Assembly (NCBI RefSeq): GCF_001455205.1
Contig: NZ_CP013341.1
Location: 930,001-994,000, forward strand
DNA: 64,000 nucleotides
DNA from: Nitrosomonas ureae
GTDB taxonomy: Bacteria > Pseudomonadota > Gammaproteobacteria > Burkholderiales > Nitrosomonadaceae
Direction: 5' to 3'
The translations under genes were made by a program, and so were the position numbers. The notes under the pieces are model-generated. The model was not told the origin of the DNA, searched no databases, and saw nothing but the letters and a program-made list of their open reading frames with translations. Numbering within the stretch: the first letter of the stretch is position 1; each line of letters starts with the position of its first letter. This document shows positions 30,050 through 39,345 of the stretch, one piece after another.

Positions 30050-31786
30050 TTAGTCGATAACTTTCTTTTTGGTAAGCCGTTGTAATGTCTCAAGTAAAAC
30101 TTCATTACCCGGTTCTTTTTCTAAAGCGGAGCGCCAAATATTTATGGCATCGTTCTTAGCGCCTTGCATCCACAGCACTTCACCCAAATGTGCGGCGATT
30201 TCGGCATCTGGACGAACGGAAAATGCCAAGTTCAAGTAATTTAACCCTTCTGTCAGGTTACCCATGCGGTAGTACACCCACCCCAAACTATCCATGATAT
30301 AAGGGTCCTCCGGAGCGAGTTCAACGGCTTTCCTTATCAGCTTGAGTGCTTCCGGTAGTTGAATGCCACGTTCAGCAAGACTGTAACCTAAGGCGTTGTA
30401 GGCATGAGCATTGTCAGGCTTGAGCTGTATCAGCTTGCGCAGATCCTGTTCGAGAATCTTAAATTTACCAAGTTTGTCTGCGGCCAGCGCACGATCATAA
30501 AGCAGTTCCGGATAATCAGGCAGTTTCTTCAATCCCTCATCAAGCAGATCAAATACTTCCTGGTATGCTTTTGATTTGCGCAGAATCTGCGCTTCCGCCA
30601 GAATTAAATGAGCGGCTTGCTGATCATTGGCGGCCGGAAGTTTTTGCAGATGTTCACGAGCTTCTTTCAGATATCCTTTTGTTGCCAATAGATCTGCGTA
30701 ACGTATCTGTGCAGGCAAATAACGCCCCCCGCTTGTTACCATCTGATACGATTCCATCGCCCTTTCAGGGCGATTCGTTTCCTCATAAATCTGGCCCAAA
30801 TGAAAATACACCGCATTGGTATCTTTGTATCCCAGACTAAGCGCTTTTTTAAAGCTCGTTTCGGTGACATCAAAATCACCCATTTCCGTAGCTAAAAGCC
30901 CGGCAGCCAACATGATTTCGGCATCATCCGAATTTTTGTCCATCAGCCATTGCAATTGTTCTCGCGCCAAATCAGCTTCGTTGCCGCTTATTAATACCCG
31001 GGTATACGCGATTCGTACTTCATTGCTTTCCGGGTATTTTTTTAGATAGTCGCGATAAAATTCGCTGGCATCGTCAATTGAGATACGCTGCAGTATTCGT
31101 CCGTTATGGATTGCGGCGATTTCCCAATCCGGACGCAACGCCAGTGCACGTTGCATTTCATCGGATGCCAGTTGATGTTGATTGGCAAACCATGCTGCCT
31201 GAGAAATGGCAAAATGAACTTCTGGAAGTTCTTTATAAGGTCGGGATAGTTGCTGTATCAACTGTAACGTTGCCGCCTTATCCGGATTCCGTGACAACAG
31301 CTGATTAAGCTGCATAAATGCATTGCCTAACCCTTCTTTTTCCGTGGCGAGCAATTTTTCAAGATGAGGTTCCGCCACATCCAGCTTGCCAAGATTGACC
31401 AATAAAGCTGCAATGGTTTGACGGGCATCCACTGAATCCGGTTCAAGCTGAATCCACATCGTTGCCGCCTGCTCGGCGGCAAAAGTATTGCCCGCATGCA
31501 GGGAAATTTCTGTTGCACGCTTGGCAATCCGGGGATCGCGCGTGGTTTTGGCCAGTTTGACATAGCGGTTTACCGCAACATCCAAATTGCCACGCTGCAA
31601 TGCGGTTTCACCGATCAGGAAATCAAATAAGATCGGGGCGGTTAATTCTTGCTTGGGTAAATTAGCCTGAGTGACGTCTTCCTGCTCGTTGGATTCCTCC
31701 GTATTTTCTATTTCCTTGTTTGCAGGTATCTGCGCACAAGCAGTCAGTACGGATAGCAATAACACACATAGAAGTTTAAATTTCAT
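30050..31786 (-). CDS. Tetratricopeptide-repeat lipoprotein
   Basis: The 578-residue protein has a lipoprotein signal ending LTAC (Cys about 17), an acidic linker, and then about a dozen TPR-like helices (for example HLGEVLWMQGAKNDAINIWR and YNALGYSLAERGIQLPEA). Such proteins act as scaffolds for periplasmic or outer-membrane complexes. Homologues commonly precede lolB in betaproteobacteria, and here minCDE lies between them. The specific partner is not known. Confidence 0.88.
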   Translation of the reverse strand: MKFKLLCVLLLSVLTACAQIPANKEIENTEESNEQEDVTQANLPKQELTAPILFDFLIGETALQRGNLDVAVNRYVKLAKTTRDPRIAKRATEISLHAGNTFAAEQAATMWIQLEPDSVDARQTIAALLVNLGKLDVAEPHLEKLLATEKEGLGNAFMQLNQLLSRNPDKAATLQLIQQLSRPYKELPEVHFAISQAAWFANQHQLASDEMQRALALRPDWEIAAIHNGRILQRISIDDASEFYRDYLKKYPESNEVRIAYTRVLISGNEADLAREQLQWLMDKNSDDAEIMLAAGLLATEMGDFDVTETSFKKALSLGYKDTNAVYFHLGQIYEETNRPERAMESYQMVTSGGRYLPAQIRYADLLATKGYLKEAREHLQKLPAANDQQAAHLILAEAQILRKSKAYQEVFDLLDEGLKKLPDYPELLYDRALAADKLGKFKILEQDLRKLIQLKPDNAHAYNALGYSLAERGIQLPEALKLIRKAVELAPEDPYIMDSLGWVYYRMGNLTEGLNYLNLAFSVRPDAEIAAHLGEVLWMQGAKNDAINIWRSALEKEPGNEVLLETLQRLTKKKVID

Positions 31787-32171
31787 GAGAAATCCGATTG
31801 GTTTTCAAAAATAAGATAAATCTTACAGTCTGTTCATTTTCATGATCCATAATTAGACCCTAAAAGCTTAGTCCATTATTATTCTTTTTCTGCAGTGCTT
31901 CGGATTCATTGCGTGATCATTTTTAGCATAATGCGCATATTCTACTTTTATACTTACAAAAAAGTGAATAAATAATTATTTAGCATAAGTGGAATTGAAT
32001 GTCATCATGAAAAATGAATTGGATTGCAAGAATAGGGATCATTGATGAGTTTTTGATCAGGAAAGGCTGAGAACGACATTAAATCATGAAAGTTCATAAT
32101 TGTACCGGCTGCGCTAAAATTCAAGCATACTATCGTATCCGCATGAATTTTATCTATGGATACTTCCAATT
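31787..32171. other. Intergenic region between divergent TPR and lnt genes
   Basis: These 385 AT-rich bases separate two divergent transcription units and should hold both promoters. No gene, strong hairpin or repeat is apparent. Confidence 0.5.
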
Positions 32172-33683
32172 TTGATTCTCTTGAATAATTCTTACGTTAA
32201 ATTAATTATTGTTTATTTGCTGGGGGTGCTGACCGTTCTGGGTTTTGCGCCTTTTTATCTTTACCCTGTTCCGGTGGTTACGCTCGCCGTGTTGCTGGGT
32301 TATTGCCATAATAGTTTATCCCCGATTAAAAACGCGGCATTGGGATTTTGTTTTGGTATGGGATTGTTCAGTGCCGGTGTCACATGGATTTATGTCAGCT
32401 TGCACGATTTTGGTGCGATGCCGATGGCCACCGCGATTGTCGCATTGATTATACTCTGTGCTTATCTGTCGCTTTTTCCCGCCCTGGGCCTGGGGTTATT
32501 GACTAAACTTCGTCTGACTTCGTCGCTCCTCTGGGCCGCACTGGCCGCTGCATTGTGGATAATGTTTGAGTGGTTGCGCGGAACCTTGTTTACCGGTTTT
32601 CCCTGGTTGCTGATGGGTTACTCACAAGCGCCTTTCAGTCCCTTGGCTGGCTTTGCACCGATTATCGGGGTATATGGTATCTCAATGATTGTGGTATTCA
32701 GTGCTGCCTTGCTTTTTTTCTGGATTGATAAAGGGATCAGGCAATGGCGTTTCGGGTTGCCCTTAATACTGATTTGGTTCGGCGGATATGGTTTGCAAGC
32801 AATTCATTGGGTGCAGCCGCAAGGTGAACCGGTTACCGTGAGCCTGCTGCAGGGCAATATCGCTCAGGACATGAAATGGCGCGAGGATCATCTGGAAAAT
32901 ACGATGCAGACTTATGCCCGGTTGATTCTGGAAAGTGACAGCCGTCTGATCGTAACACCGGAAATTTCTATCCCGCTGTTCAGCAATGTTGTGCCGAAAT
33001 CCTATCTGTCGTATCTGGCCGAGCATGCCAGAAGCAACAATGGCGATGTGTTGATCGGGCTGGCCGAACGCGCCGCCCATGATGATAACGAATATTACAA
33101 TACCATGTTCAGTTTTGGTTCCGCACCGGAACAAAGTTACCGCAAACATCACTTAGTACCCTTTGGCGAATTTATACCGCTAAAGCCCATATTCGGTTGG
33201 GTTATCGATGTATTACAAATACCATTATCGGATTTTTCACGAGGCAGTCTGGATCAACAGCCGATGAATCTTGCGGGGCAGCGCGTTGCAATCAATATTT
33301 GCTATGAAGATGTATTCGGGGAAGAGATTATTAATCAGTTGCCGCAAGCGACGATGTTGGTCAATGTAAGTAATGATGCCTGGTTCGGACGCTCGATCGG
33401 GCCGCAGCAGCATTTACAGATTTCGCAGATGCGCGCGCTGGAAACCGGGCGCTATATGCTGCGGGCCACCAATACAGGCGTAACCGCAATTATCGACGAG
33501 CGCGGCCGGGTATTGCAGACCATTGAAATTTTCACCACTGCGGCGTTGCACGGGCTGGCGCAAGGTTTTACCGGAGCCACGCCCTATGTGCGGATGGGAA
33601 ATTACCCGGTACTCGGGCTCGCCGGTCTGTTATTGTGTATCGGATTGTTATCCGCCTTTCACGCAGCCAGGAAAAACCGGTAA
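32172..33683 (+). CDS. lnt: Apolipoprotein N-acyltransferase
   Basis: Lnt adds the third acyl chain to lipoproteins at the inner membrane, which LolB later handles. The 503-codon frame starts at a TTG (32172); no ATG in frame is near the first membrane segment, so the exact start is uncertain. About six membrane segments occupy residues 1-215. The nitrilase domain follows with the triad Glu in VTPEIS, Lys in YRKHHLVPFGEF and Cys in ICYEDVFGE. It starts a rightward cluster with glyQS. Confidence 0.94.
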   Translation: MILLNNSYVKLIIVYLLGVLTVLGFAPFYLYPVPVVTLAVLLGYCHNSLSPIKNAALGFCFGMGLFSAGVTWIYVSLHDFGAMPMATAIVALIILCAYLSLFPALGLGLLTKLRLTSSLLWAALAAALWIMFEWLRGTLFTGFPWLLMGYSQAPFSPLAGFAPIIGVYGISMIVVFSAALLFFWIDKGIRQWRFGLPLILIWFGGYGLQAIHWVQPQGEPVTVSLLQGNIAQDMKWREDHLENTMQTYARLILESDSRLIVTPEISIPLFSNVVPKSYLSYLAEHARSNNGDVLIGLAERAAHDDNEYYNTMFSFGSAPEQSYRKHHLVPFGEFIPLKPIFGWVIDVLQIPLSDFSRGSLDQQPMNLAGQRVAINICYEDVFGEEIINQLPQATMLVNVSNDAWFGRSIGPQQHLQISQMRALETGRYMLRATNTGVTAIIDERGRVLQTIEIFTTAALHGLAQGFTGATPYVRMGNYPVLGLAGLLLCIGLLSAFHAARKNR

Positions 33684-33727
33684 AATCCGCATTACTTCAT
33701 TTGAGAGTGGTTTAATCCAGATTCTTC

Positions 33728-34651
33728 ATGTCAACACTTACTTTCCAGGAAATCATCCTGACCTTGCAGCGGTATTGGGATAAGCAAGGATGCGCGATTC
33801 TGCAGCCTTACGATATGGAAGTCGGCGCGGGAACCAGCCATACCGCCACCTTTCTGCGCGCGCTCGGCCCTGAACCCTGGAAAGCCGCATACGTGCAACC
33901 GTCGCGTAGGCCTAAAGACGGGCGCTATGGCGAAAACCCCAACCGCTTGCAGCATTATTATCAATTTCAGGTGGTGCTCAAACCCGCACCGAAAGATATT
34001 CTGGATTTATATTTCGACTCGTTGCGTGAGCTGGGTTTTGATTTGACGCAAAATGACGCGCGCTTGGTGGAAGATGATTGGGAAAATCCCACGCTGGGTG
34101 CTTGGGGGCTAGGTTGGGAAGTTTGGCTCAATGGCATGGAAGTGACCCAATTTACCTATTTCCAGCAGGTTGGCGGTATTGACTGCAAACCCGCGACCGG
34201 CGAAATAACCTACGGGTTGGAGCGGCTTGCGATGTACTTGCAAGGCGTGGAAAGCGTGTTTGACCTGGTCTGGACCAAAGGATTGACTTATCACGACGTG
34301 TATCATCAAAACGAAGTGGAGCAGTCCACGTATAACTTTGAACACAGTGATACGGAATTTTTGTTTCTGGCGTTTGGCAAGTACGAAGCGCAAGCCAACC
34401 ATCTCATCGAAAAGCAGTTGGCGCTGCCCGCGTACGAGCAAGTGTTGAAAGCGGCACATACGTTTAATCTGCTCGATGCGCGCGGAGCTATTTCAGTCAC
34501 GGAGCGTGCCGCGTATATCGGTCGCATTCGCAATCTGTCGCGACAAGTTGCTAGGGCGTATTACGATAGCCGCGCAAACCTGAATCCTCCTTTCCCGATG
34601 GCACCGCGTGAATGGGTCACACAGATGCCGGATAGGGTGAAATCTGCATGA
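33728..34651 (+). CDS. glyQ: Glycyl-tRNA synthetase alpha subunit
   Basis: GlyQ is the catalytic alpha subunit of the bacterial tetrameric glycyl-tRNA synthetase. The 307-residue protein opens with TFQEIILTLQRYWDKQGCAI and contains YVQPSRRPKDGRYGENPNRL and EITYGLERLAMYLQ, all family hallmarks. It overlaps the glyS start by 4 bp. Confidence 0.97.
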   Translation: MSTLTFQEIILTLQRYWDKQGCAILQPYDMEVGAGTSHTATFLRALGPEPWKAAYVQPSRRPKDGRYGENPNRLQHYYQFQVVLKPAPKDILDLYFDSLRELGFDLTQNDARLVEDDWENPTLGAWGLGWEVWLNGMEVTQFTYFQQVGGIDCKPATGEITYGLERLAMYLQGVESVFDLVWTKGLTYHDVYHQNEVEQSTYNFEHSDTEFLFLAFGKYEAQANHLIEKQLALPAYEQVLKAAHTFNLLDARGAISVTERAAYIGRIRNLSRQVARAYYDSRANLNPPFPMAPREWVTQMPDRVKSA

Positions 34652-36834
34652 TGACTCAGAACCTGCTCGTTGAATTATTGGTGGAAGAACTGCCACCCAG
34701 ATCGCTGAAGACACTTGGTGAATCATTTGGAGTGCTCTTGTTTGAAGGATTGCAGACACTTCATAATCTTGGCAACGATGCGCAACTTACTGCATTCGCA
34801 TCTCCCAGACGGCTTGCAGCGCATATCACTAACGTCATGGAAATTGCTGTGCATCCACCCCAGAAAATAAAACTCATGCCAGTATCAATTGGGATTGATG
34901 CAAATGGGGAATACACACAAGCCTTCCAAAAAAAACTACGACAAAGCTGCGGATACTCGGATGAAATATCTCCTCGGACCCTTGAGGAACGAATCTCCCG
35001 CGAATTTGATGGAAAGACAGAATTTCTATTCCACACTGATGTAGCTGTTGGATTTCCTCTGGGAAAGAATTTGCAGCAGGTACTACACACCTTAATTACG
35101 AAGCTGCCGATCGCCAAGATGATGACGTATCAGCTAGCAGACGGCTGGAGTAGCGTCAATTTTGTACGTCCGGCACATGCATTGATCGCATTGCATGGTG
35201 CGGATATCGTTCCGGTCAATATTCTGGGTTTGCAAGCCGGGCGCGAAACGCAGGGACATCGTTTTGAAGCAAAAGTAAATCCCATCGTGTTGCACAATGC
35301 GGATAGCTACGCGCAACAACTGCTGACTGAAGGCGCTGTCATGGCCGATTTTTCCGAGCGCCGCGCGGAAATCGCGCATCAACTCGCAGTATCAGCCGCA
35401 AAGGAAAATCTCACTCCGATTGACGATGACGCTCTATTGGACGAAGTCACCGCATTGGTCGAACATCCCAACGTTTTGGTAGGGAAATTCGCTGAGGATT
35501 TCCTGCAAGTGCCGCAGGAATGCCTGATTCTGACCATGAAAGCGAATCAGAAATATTTCCCGTTGCTGGATGCGCAGGGAGAATTGGCCAACAAGTTTTT
35601 GCTGGTTTCCAACATACGACCAACCGATCCCGCGCAAGTGATCACCGGCAATGAGCGCGTGGTGCGTTCGCGCCTGGCCGATGCCAAGTTTTTCTTCGAT
35701 CAGGATCGCAAAAAAACATTGGCTTCGCGTGTGCCGGAATTGGATAAAGTCGTTTACCACAACAAACTGGGTTCGCAAGGTTTACGCATGCACTATGTCC
35801 GAGCCATCGCAAAAATGATTGGTGAACAATTGGGTGGCGATGCACTCGCCGATCAAGCTTACGAAGCTGCCACACTGGCAAAAGCAGATTTGCTGACCGA
35901 TATGGTGGGCGAATTCCCGGGGTTGCAAGGCATTATGGGACGCTACTATGCGCAATATGAAGGGTTAAGCGACGAAGTCGCATTTGCCATTGAGGATCAT
36001 TATAAACCGCGCTTTTCCGGCGATGCATTACCACGCAATCCGGTTGGCGTCTGCGTGGCGCTGGCCGACAAATTAGAAACATTGGTGAATATGTTTGGTA
36101 TCGGTGAAATTCCGACTGGTGATAAAGACCCGTTTGCATTGCGCCGCCATGCATTGGGGATTATTCGCATATTGACTGAGAAAAATTTACTGCTTGATCT
36201 GAATGCATTAATTTCGCAGGTAATTAAAATAATTGAAGATAAAAATATCCCCACACAATGGGCAAGCTCGCAGCAATCGACTGTTGTTACACAGCAGCAA
36301 ATTATTGCAAAAGGATCTAGCGAATTGTTACTGACTTTTATCTGCGAACGTTTGGCAGGTAATTTACGCGAACAAGGCTCCACCGCCCAGGAAGTCGACG
36401 CAGTTCTTAGTCTGAATCCGCAACAATTAAGCGATATTCCCAAACGGCTGGCTGCAGTACGCGCTTTTGCAGCACTGCCCGAAGCAGCCAGTCTGGCGGC
36501 TGCCAACAAGCGGGTAAGCAACATCCTTAAAAAATCGGAAAGCCATATCCACGACGAAGTTCACACCAAATTATTACAGGAAGAAGCCGAACGAACGCTT
36601 CATCAAACATTGACAACGCTATTGCCGGAAACAGAAAAAGCTTTTGCAGCAGGTGATTATACCGCTTCGCTGCAAATTCTCGCCAAGCTCAAGTTGCCGA
36701 TCGATACTTTTTTTGATCATGTGATGGTGAATGTAGAAGATGAGCCGTTGCGTAATAATCGGCTGGCCTTATTGAGGCAACTTCAGCAAACGATGAATCG
36801 TGTAGCTGATCTTTCAAAATTGGCGGTCAATTAA
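34648..36834 (+). CDS. glyS: Glycyl-tRNA synthetase beta subunit
   Basis: GlyS provides tRNA recognition for glycyl-tRNA synthetase. The 728-residue protein begins NLLVELLVEELPPRSLK and carries the HD-like domain (LLTDMVGEFPGLQGIMGRYY) and the C-terminal anticodon-binding DALR domain. Two adjacent ATG codons are possible starts. It is translationally coupled to glyQ by overlap. Confidence 0.97.
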   Translation: MMTQNLLVELLVEELPPRSLKTLGESFGVLLFEGLQTLHNLGNDAQLTAFASPRRLAAHITNVMEIAVHPPQKIKLMPVSIGIDANGEYTQAFQKKLRQSCGYSDEISPRTLEERISREFDGKTEFLFHTDVAVGFPLGKNLQQVLHTLITKLPIAKMMTYQLADGWSSVNFVRPAHALIALHGADIVPVNILGLQAGRETQGHRFEAKVNPIVLHNADSYAQQLLTEGAVMADFSERRAEIAHQLAVSAAKENLTPIDDDALLDEVTALVEHPNVLVGKFAEDFLQVPQECLILTMKANQKYFPLLDAQGELANKFLLVSNIRPTDPAQVITGNERVVRSRLADAKFFFDQDRKKTLASRVPELDKVVYHNKLGSQGLRMHYVRAIAKMIGEQLGGDALADQAYEAATLAKADLLTDMVGEFPGLQGIMGRYYAQYEGLSDEVAFAIEDHYKPRFSGDALPRNPVGVCVALADKLETLVNMFGIGEIPTGDKDPFALRRHALGIIRILTEKNLLLDLNALISQVIKIIEDKNIPTQWASSQQSTVVTQQQIIAKGSSELLLTFICERLAGNLREQGSTAQEVDAVLSLNPQQLSDIPKRLAAVRAFAALPEAASLAAANKRVSNILKKSESHIHDEVHTKLLQEEAERTLHQTLTTLLPETEKAFAAGDYTASLQILAKLKLPIDTFFDHVMVNVEDEPLRNNRLALLRQLQQTMNRVADLSKLAVN

Positions 36835-36835
36835 C

Positions 36836-37375
36836 ATGAAACTGATCATCCTCGACCAAACCGGTGTGATTAATCAATGCAGCGATACCTTTATCAGAAC
36901 ACCGGAGGAATGGATTCCCATTCCAGGCAGCCTGGAAGCAATTGCCCGGTTGACGCATTCCGGCTATCGCGTGGTCATCGCTACTAATCAATCGAGCATT
37001 GGCCGTGGCTTGATCGATATGACGACTTACAATGCCATCAATGACAAAATGTACAAAGCCATTCATCATGTTGGTGGCCGCATCGATGCGATATTTTTTT
37101 GCCCGCATACCCATGCGGATAAGTGCGCCTGCCGCAAACCGGCCACGGGTTTATTCGATGAGATCATGCAGCGTTATGGCGTTAATTTAACGAATGTTGC
37201 AGTTGTCGGTGATTCATTAAAAGATCTGCACGCTGCAGCAGCAGTGGGTGCAATACCTGTTTTGGTGCTGACCGGCCACGGCCAGATAACGCAAACCTGC
37301 CAGGAAATTCCCTTCAATACGCAGATTTTTGCAGATTTGTCGGTTGTCGCTGATACTTTAATCGGGGAGGAATGA
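36836..37375 (+). CDS. gmhB: GmhB-like D-glycero-D-manno-heptose 1,7-bisphosphate 7-phosphatase
   Basis: GmhB removes the C7 phosphate of heptose bisphosphate in LPS inner-core synthesis. This 179-residue HAD-family protein has typical motifs: TNQS (motif II), the zinc-binding loop CPHTHADKCACRKP, and GDSLKDLHAA (motif IV). Motif I reads LDQTGVIN rather than the usual DRDGVIN, so the second aspartate (general acid/base) is threonine. DxT is normal in P-type ATPases, not phosphatases. It begins 1 bp after glyS and overlaps plsC by 4 bp. Activity may be reduced. Confidence 0.88.
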   Translation: MKLIILDQTGVINQCSDTFIRTPEEWIPIPGSLEAIARLTHSGYRVVIATNQSSIGRGLIDMTTYNAINDKMYKAIHHVGGRIDAIFFCPHTHADKCACRKPATGLFDEIMQRYGVNLTNVAVVGDSLKDLHAAAAVGAIPVLVLTGHGQITQTCQEIPFNTQIFADLSVVADTLIGEE

Positions 37376-38103
37376 GATTGGCAGTTTTACGGTCAACCCT
37401 GTACATGTTGTTGCAGATCATCATCACGCCCCCGTATGCATTACTGACACTCGCGTGCTTTCCATTATCGCCGCATAACCGTTATCGCGTGACTTCCAGC
37501 TGGACGTTCATCATGCTGTTTTTGCTGCGCAATGTGTGCGGCATACGTTATCAAATCATCGGTGCGGAAAATATTCCAAAAACTCCGAGTATCGTGCTAT
37601 CCAAACATCAATCGGCATGGGAAACACTGGCGTTCCAGAAAATTTTTCCGCCCCAGGTGTGGGTGCTGAAAAAGGAATTATTGCGCATCCCGTTTTTTGG
37701 CTGGGGCTTGGCGATGACCAGCCCGATCGCGATCGATCGGAGTGCCAAGAAGAAGGCGCTAGAACAGATTGTCGAGCAAGGCAAGGATCGATTAAAACAA
37801 GGATTCTGGATCGTGGTCTTCCCCGAAGGCACGCGCATCCCGCCGGGACAACGCGGCAAATACCGGATCGGCGGTGCATGGCTGGCAACGCATACAAACA
37901 CGCTGGTAGTACCCGTCGCACACAATGCCGGCGAATTGTGGGGAAGAAATTCTTTCATCAAACACCCTGGCACCATCACCGTCAGTATTGGCGAACCCAT
38001 CGATCCGACCGGCATGGAACCCGGCGAATTAAACGCGCAAGTGGAAGCCTGGATTGAGTTCGAAATGCTACGCATCAGCCAGAAAAATCAACAAAAAGCA
38101 TAA
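37372..38103 (+). CDS. plsC: 1-acyl-sn-glycerol-3-phosphate acyltransferase
   Basis: PlsC makes phosphatidic acid, the substrate of CdsA, which is also encoded in this window. The 243-residue protein has an N-terminal membrane segment, the catalytic HX4(D/E) motif as KHQSAWETL near residue 75, and the FPEGTRIPPG substrate motif near 150. It overlaps gmhB by 4 bp. The gmhB-plsC-ygjP order is common in betaproteobacteria. Confidence 0.94.
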   Translation: MRLAVLRSTLYMLLQIIITPPYALLTLACFPLSPHNRYRVTSSWTFIMLFLLRNVCGIRYQIIGAENIPKTPSIVLSKHQSAWETLAFQKIFPPQVWVLKKELLRIPFFGWGLAMTSPIAIDRSAKKKALEQIVEQGKDRLKQGFWIVVFPEGTRIPPGQRGKYRIGGAWLATHTNTLVVPVAHNAGELWGRNSFIKHPGTITVSIGEPIDPTGMEPGELNAQVEAWIEFEMLRISQKNQQKA

Positions 38104-38105
38104 GC

Positions 38106-38807
38106 GTGCTCGTTCACACTGTTTTAAATGACAGGAAAATCAGCTACACACTGAGGCGATGCAAACGCAAGTCGGTGGGTTTGACCATCAATCACGAAGG
38201 TTTGAAAATCAGCGTGCCGTTGCAGGCCAGCGTGTCGCATATCGAAAGCATTCTGCAACAAAAAGCCGATTGGATCACTAAAAAACTGGAACAGTGGCAA
38301 AGTAAAAAGAGTCTGGCCATATCATGGACGCATGATGCCATCTACCCGTTACTAGGCGAACCGTGGCGTATTGTGTTGAAACCATCGGGCGAGATTGAAA
38401 TGGCGCAGCATTTCGTTAATGAAACCACACATGCGGAAATTGCAGAACCATCTTTGCCACAACTCTGTTCTCATCACATCGAGAAATTCGTCATGGCCTG
38501 GTATAGCCAGCAAGCGATCACCTGCTTCAAACAGCGCATCGCAATCTACGCTCCGGCACTCAATCTACCGGTACCACCCTTCCGCTTATCAAATGCCAAA
38601 ACCCGCTGGGGCAGCTGCAACAGCCGCGGCATCATTCACCTGAACTGGCGCTTGATTCAATTGCCACTGCACTTGATCGACTACGTCGTCGCACATGAAT
38701 TGGCGCATTTGATCGAAATGAATCATTCAAAGGCGTTTTGGAAGCTGGTGGAGAGTGTTTATCCGAAATATCTGGAAGTACGCAAATTACTCAAAGGCTA
38801 TGGCTGA
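38106..38807 (+). CDS. YgjP-type (M48/DUF45) zinc metallopeptidase
   Basis: The 233-residue protein belongs to the YgjP/SprT-like family of small cytosolic zinc-dependent hydrolases. It has the HExxH motif in VVAHELAHLIEMNHSKAFW and the conserved KTRWGSCNSRGIIHLNWRL just before it. The start is a GTG two bases after the plsC stop codon. Substrate is not known. Confidence 0.88.
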   Translation: MLVHTVLNDRKISYTLRRCKRKSVGLTINHEGLKISVPLQASVSHIESILQQKADWITKKLEQWQSKKSLAISWTHDAIYPLLGEPWRIVLKPSGEIEMAQHFVNETTHAEIAEPSLPQLCSHHIEKFVMAWYSQQAITCFKQRIAIYAPALNLPVPPFRLSNAKTRWGSCNSRGIIHLNWRLIQLPLHLIDYVVAHELAHLIEMNHSKAFWKLVESVYPKYLEVRKLLKGYG

Positions 38808-38895
38808 TGATAGTTCTTGCTAGCACAAATTGGAGTTAGGTTTTTTTGCGATCCTGATTCACGATGCATTCAAAGTATTTTTTATTAGGGGGGTC

Positions 38896-39345
38896 ATGTT
38901 TGAGTATTTGAAGAATATTAGCGAGTTATTAGCTCACTGGGCTACTGTTATTACTTTGATTGTACTGATTTGTAGTGTCTGTCTAGCTAGCAAACATTTG
39001 AAAGAGCTAAAAACTCAAAGACACTGGCAAAACTTCAATGAAATGAATGTTCGTTATGCAGAGTTACTTGGAAAAATTCCCGAGAAAATAAAACTAGGTT
39101 CCTGTTCGATTGAATCTGATGATCTAGAAATCAAAATTTGGATACGGCAATACTTTGACCTTTATTCTGAGGAGTACTGGTTAAACGAAAAAAAACTTCT
39201 TCCGGAGGAAATGTGGAAAGGTCGAATTCGTCCAGGCGTTGTCCTGAACCTAAAGGAATATCCAATTCTAGAACATGGTTATATTTACTGGAAAAACAAA
39301 GGGGCATTTAATCATCCTAAAAATTTTCATAATGTAGTTCAGTAG
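38896..39345 (+). CDS. Hypothetical single-span membrane protein, 3' end replaced by IS insertion
   Basis: I chose the ATG at 38896 (MFEYLKNISELLAHWATVIT), preceded by AGGGGGG, giving 149 residues. One membrane segment (about residues 14-36) is followed by a soluble domain rich in aromatic and charged residues. No family is recognised. The reading frame runs into the left end of an IS4-type element and stops at a TAG supplied by it. Without the element the frame would continue 19 codons at 40670-40726 before a TGA. The product is therefore truncated by about 19 residues and may still be partly functional. Confidence 0.65.
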   Translation: MFEYLKNISELLAHWATVITLIVLICSVCLASKHLKELKTQRHWQNFNEMNVRYAELLGKIPEKIKLGSCSIESDDLEIKIWIRQYFDLYSEEYWLNEKKLLPEEMWKGRIRPGVVLNLKEYPILEHGYIYWKNKGAFNHPKNFHNVVQ

